From contig JBHGNT010000011.1 of NCBI GenBank assembly GCA_043228905.1, positions 16,802,001 through 16,866,000 on the forward strand: a stretch of 64,000 bases of DNA, read 5' to 3'. Shown here piece after piece: positions 62,801 through 64,000 of the stretch. The notes under the pieces are model-generated. The model saw only the letters and a program-made list of their open reading frames with translations. It had not been told where the DNA came from and did not search any database. The stretch comes from Azolla caroliniana. Lineage: Eukaryota; Polypodiophyta. How positions within the stretch are numbered: the stretch's first letter is position 1; every line of letters begins with the position of its first letter. Position numbers and translations under genes: made by a program.

Positions 62801-63838
62801 TGCCGATCACTACGTGTTTGTGAAGAAGTTCGAAGGAGGCGACTTCCTAATACTCCTTCTGTACGTGGACGAAATGTTGATCGTCGGACGGGACCAAGCC
62901 AAAATACGGATGCTGAAGAAGGCTCTCAACCGAACCTTCGCAATGAAAGACTTGGGTTCAACAAGACAGATGTTGGGGATGCATATCATCCGGAACCGGC
63001 CAACGAAGCAACTGTGGCTGTCACAGGAGAAATACGTGACAAAGGTGCTTCGGCGGTTCAACATGTCAGATGCGAAACCGGTCGGATCGACACTTCCGGC
63101 AAACTGTAGGTTATCCGGTAAGCAAAGCCCGAAGACGAAAGCAGAGAAGGCGGATATGATGAAGGTTCCATATGCCTCTGCCGTCGGGAGCTTAATGTAC
63201 GCAATGGTGTGTACCCGACCGGATATAGGATACGCAATCGGAGTGGTGAGCCGGTTTATGATCAATCTCGGCAAGGAGCACTGGAACGTGGTCAAATGGA
63301 TACTCTGGTACTTGAAGGGCACTTCAAATATGTGTCTCTGATTTGGCTCCGGTAAACCTCAACTTGACGGTTTTACCGATTCAGACATGTTGGTTGATGT
63401 GGATACCAGTCGGTCTACATCCAGGTATGTAATGACATATGCAGGGGGAGATGTTTCGTGGCAGTCGAGGCTGCGGAAGACGGTTGCGTTGTCAACCACG
63501 GAGGCGGAGTACATGGCGGTTGTGGAAGCCGGCAAGGAAATATTATGGATGAAGGACTTAATCGGAGAGCTCGGTATTCGACAAGATGAATACCGGCTCT
63601 ATTGCGACAGTCAAAGTGCCATCCACCTTGCTAAGAATGCGGCCTACCATTCCCGGACGAAGCATATCCAGCGAAGGTATCACTGGATCCAAGAAAGCGT
63701 AGATGACCAGGAGTTTGCGTTGACGAAGATCCACACAGCCGAGAACGGGTCAGATATGCTGACCAAAGTACTGATACCCGACAAGCTGGATGCATGCCGG
63801 AAACGGATCGGTCTAGTAAGACATCCCATGCCAGAGTG
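59814..63838 (+). pseudogene. Copia gag-pol, interrupted
   Basis: Starts MDDSLGGMFKLTGSNYSVWK. Domain order is standard copia: gag (59814-60460), a zinc knuckle CFYCGKLRHFQKNC near 60509, protease near 60730, GAG-pre-integrase (LWHKRLCHMSEKG, about 61118), and integrase (61300-61740, including RADNGGEY and NGLAERMNQT). Reverse transcriptase (62290-63010) and RNase H (63390-63838, STTEAEYMAV and YCDSQSAIHLAKNA) follow. Breaks: stops in gag (60088 and 60457), after the zinc knuckle (60558), before reverse transcriptase (61878 and others), within it at 62742 and at 63339, plus frame changes near 61310 and 61680. The protease triad reads DSE where DSG or DTG is usual, and the reverse transcriptase YVDD box reads YVDE. 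It cannot transpose by its own proteins. Confidence 0.92.
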
Positions 63839-63849
63839 AAGGGGGAGTT
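63839..63849 (+). promoter_or_regulatory. Polypurine tract
   Basis: AAGGGGGAGTT immediately before the 3' LTR start, the plus-strand priming site. Confidence 0.85.
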
Positions 63850-64000
63850 TGTTAGGAAACAAGTCCCTCCGGATGGGAAATGAGAAGAACAGTCAGATTT
63901 GGAGTACCCGGCTACGGAAGACCCGATGAGAACCAGATGTGGTGTACCCGGCAAGCGCCGGATGAGGAGTACCCGACTACGGAAGACCCAGTGAGAACCG
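63850..64000 (+). mobile_element. 3' LTR of the younger copia element (cut by window end)
   Basis: The first 151 bases of the 3' LTR. It matches the 5' LTR from 59103 except for several substitutions, most at CpG sites, and a missing repeat unit of about 39 bp. The rest and the target-site duplication (CTACC expected, from 59098-59102) lie outside the window. Confidence 0.9.

Noticed and set aside
60108-63322. Long antisense open frames opposite the copia gag-pol
   Set aside because: They are shadows of the GC-richer copia coding sequence and show no independent domain.
1-64000. CRISPR array, bacterial operon, rRNA genes or organellar insertions
   Set aside because: No regularly spaced short repeats with unique spacers, no ribosome-binding-site-led gene strings, and no rRNA or recognisable organellar genes were seen.

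Overview
This is a stretch of plant nuclear DNA. All protein genes except one single-exon gene are split by GT-AG introns, and the products are land-plant types: thioredoxin z, a plastid type I signal peptidase and a plant cysteine oxidase. The spaces between genes hold LTR (copia) and LINE retrotransposon debris, tRNA-derived SINE-like elements, microsatellites and long poly-C runs. I cannot name the species. No bacterial, organellar or viral genome segment is evident.

Layout. (1) 682-4147, minus: six-exon gene for a hydrophilic, Arg/Ser/Gly-rich protein with eIF4B-like motifs; its 5' leader intron probably reaches to about 5233. (2) 9767-13198, minus: six-exon thylakoidal-processing-peptidase-like signal peptidase with an unusual 10-11-residue repeat insert. 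(3) 13550-16836, plus: four-exon thioredoxin z (CITRX). Genes 2 and 3 are head to head, 351 bp apart, and both look plastid-targeted. (4) 17950-19210: decayed LINE 3' end. (5) 21609-22253, plus: single-exon RING finger membrane protein. (6) 25590-27300, minus: decayed copia element joined to a stray fragment resembling a cysteine-oxidase exon. (7) 28879-32064, minus: plant cysteine oxidase (four exons found, unusual C-terminus). (8) 32.2-37.5 kb: repeat-rich spacer with several minisatellites. (9) 37530-45624, plus: sixteen-exon DEAH-box helicase of the RID1/DEAH4 type, complete. (10) 47611-49495, minus: four-exon gene for an uncharacterised protein with a C-terminal membrane anchor; its last exon is followed by two decayed tandem copies. 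(11) 51850-52500: second LINE remnant. (12) 52.5-57.5 kb: AT-rich repeats. (13) 57500-58853, minus: coiled-coil pseudo-ORF and an older copia 3' LTR. (14) 59103-end: a younger but defective copia element with its 5' LTR, primer site, gag-pol remains and the start of its 3' LTR.

For five spliced genes the exon joins given in the entries keep the reading frame from ATG to stop. They were worked out by eye from family motifs and splice signals, without transcript evidence. The most interesting points are the repeat insert in the signal peptidase, the shared promoter of two plastid genes, the tandem copying of a terminal exon, the Met-Cys start and odd C-terminus of the cysteine oxidase, the oxidase-like fragment fused to copia sequence, a telomere-repeat palindrome inside an intron, and a 42-bp foldback hairpin.
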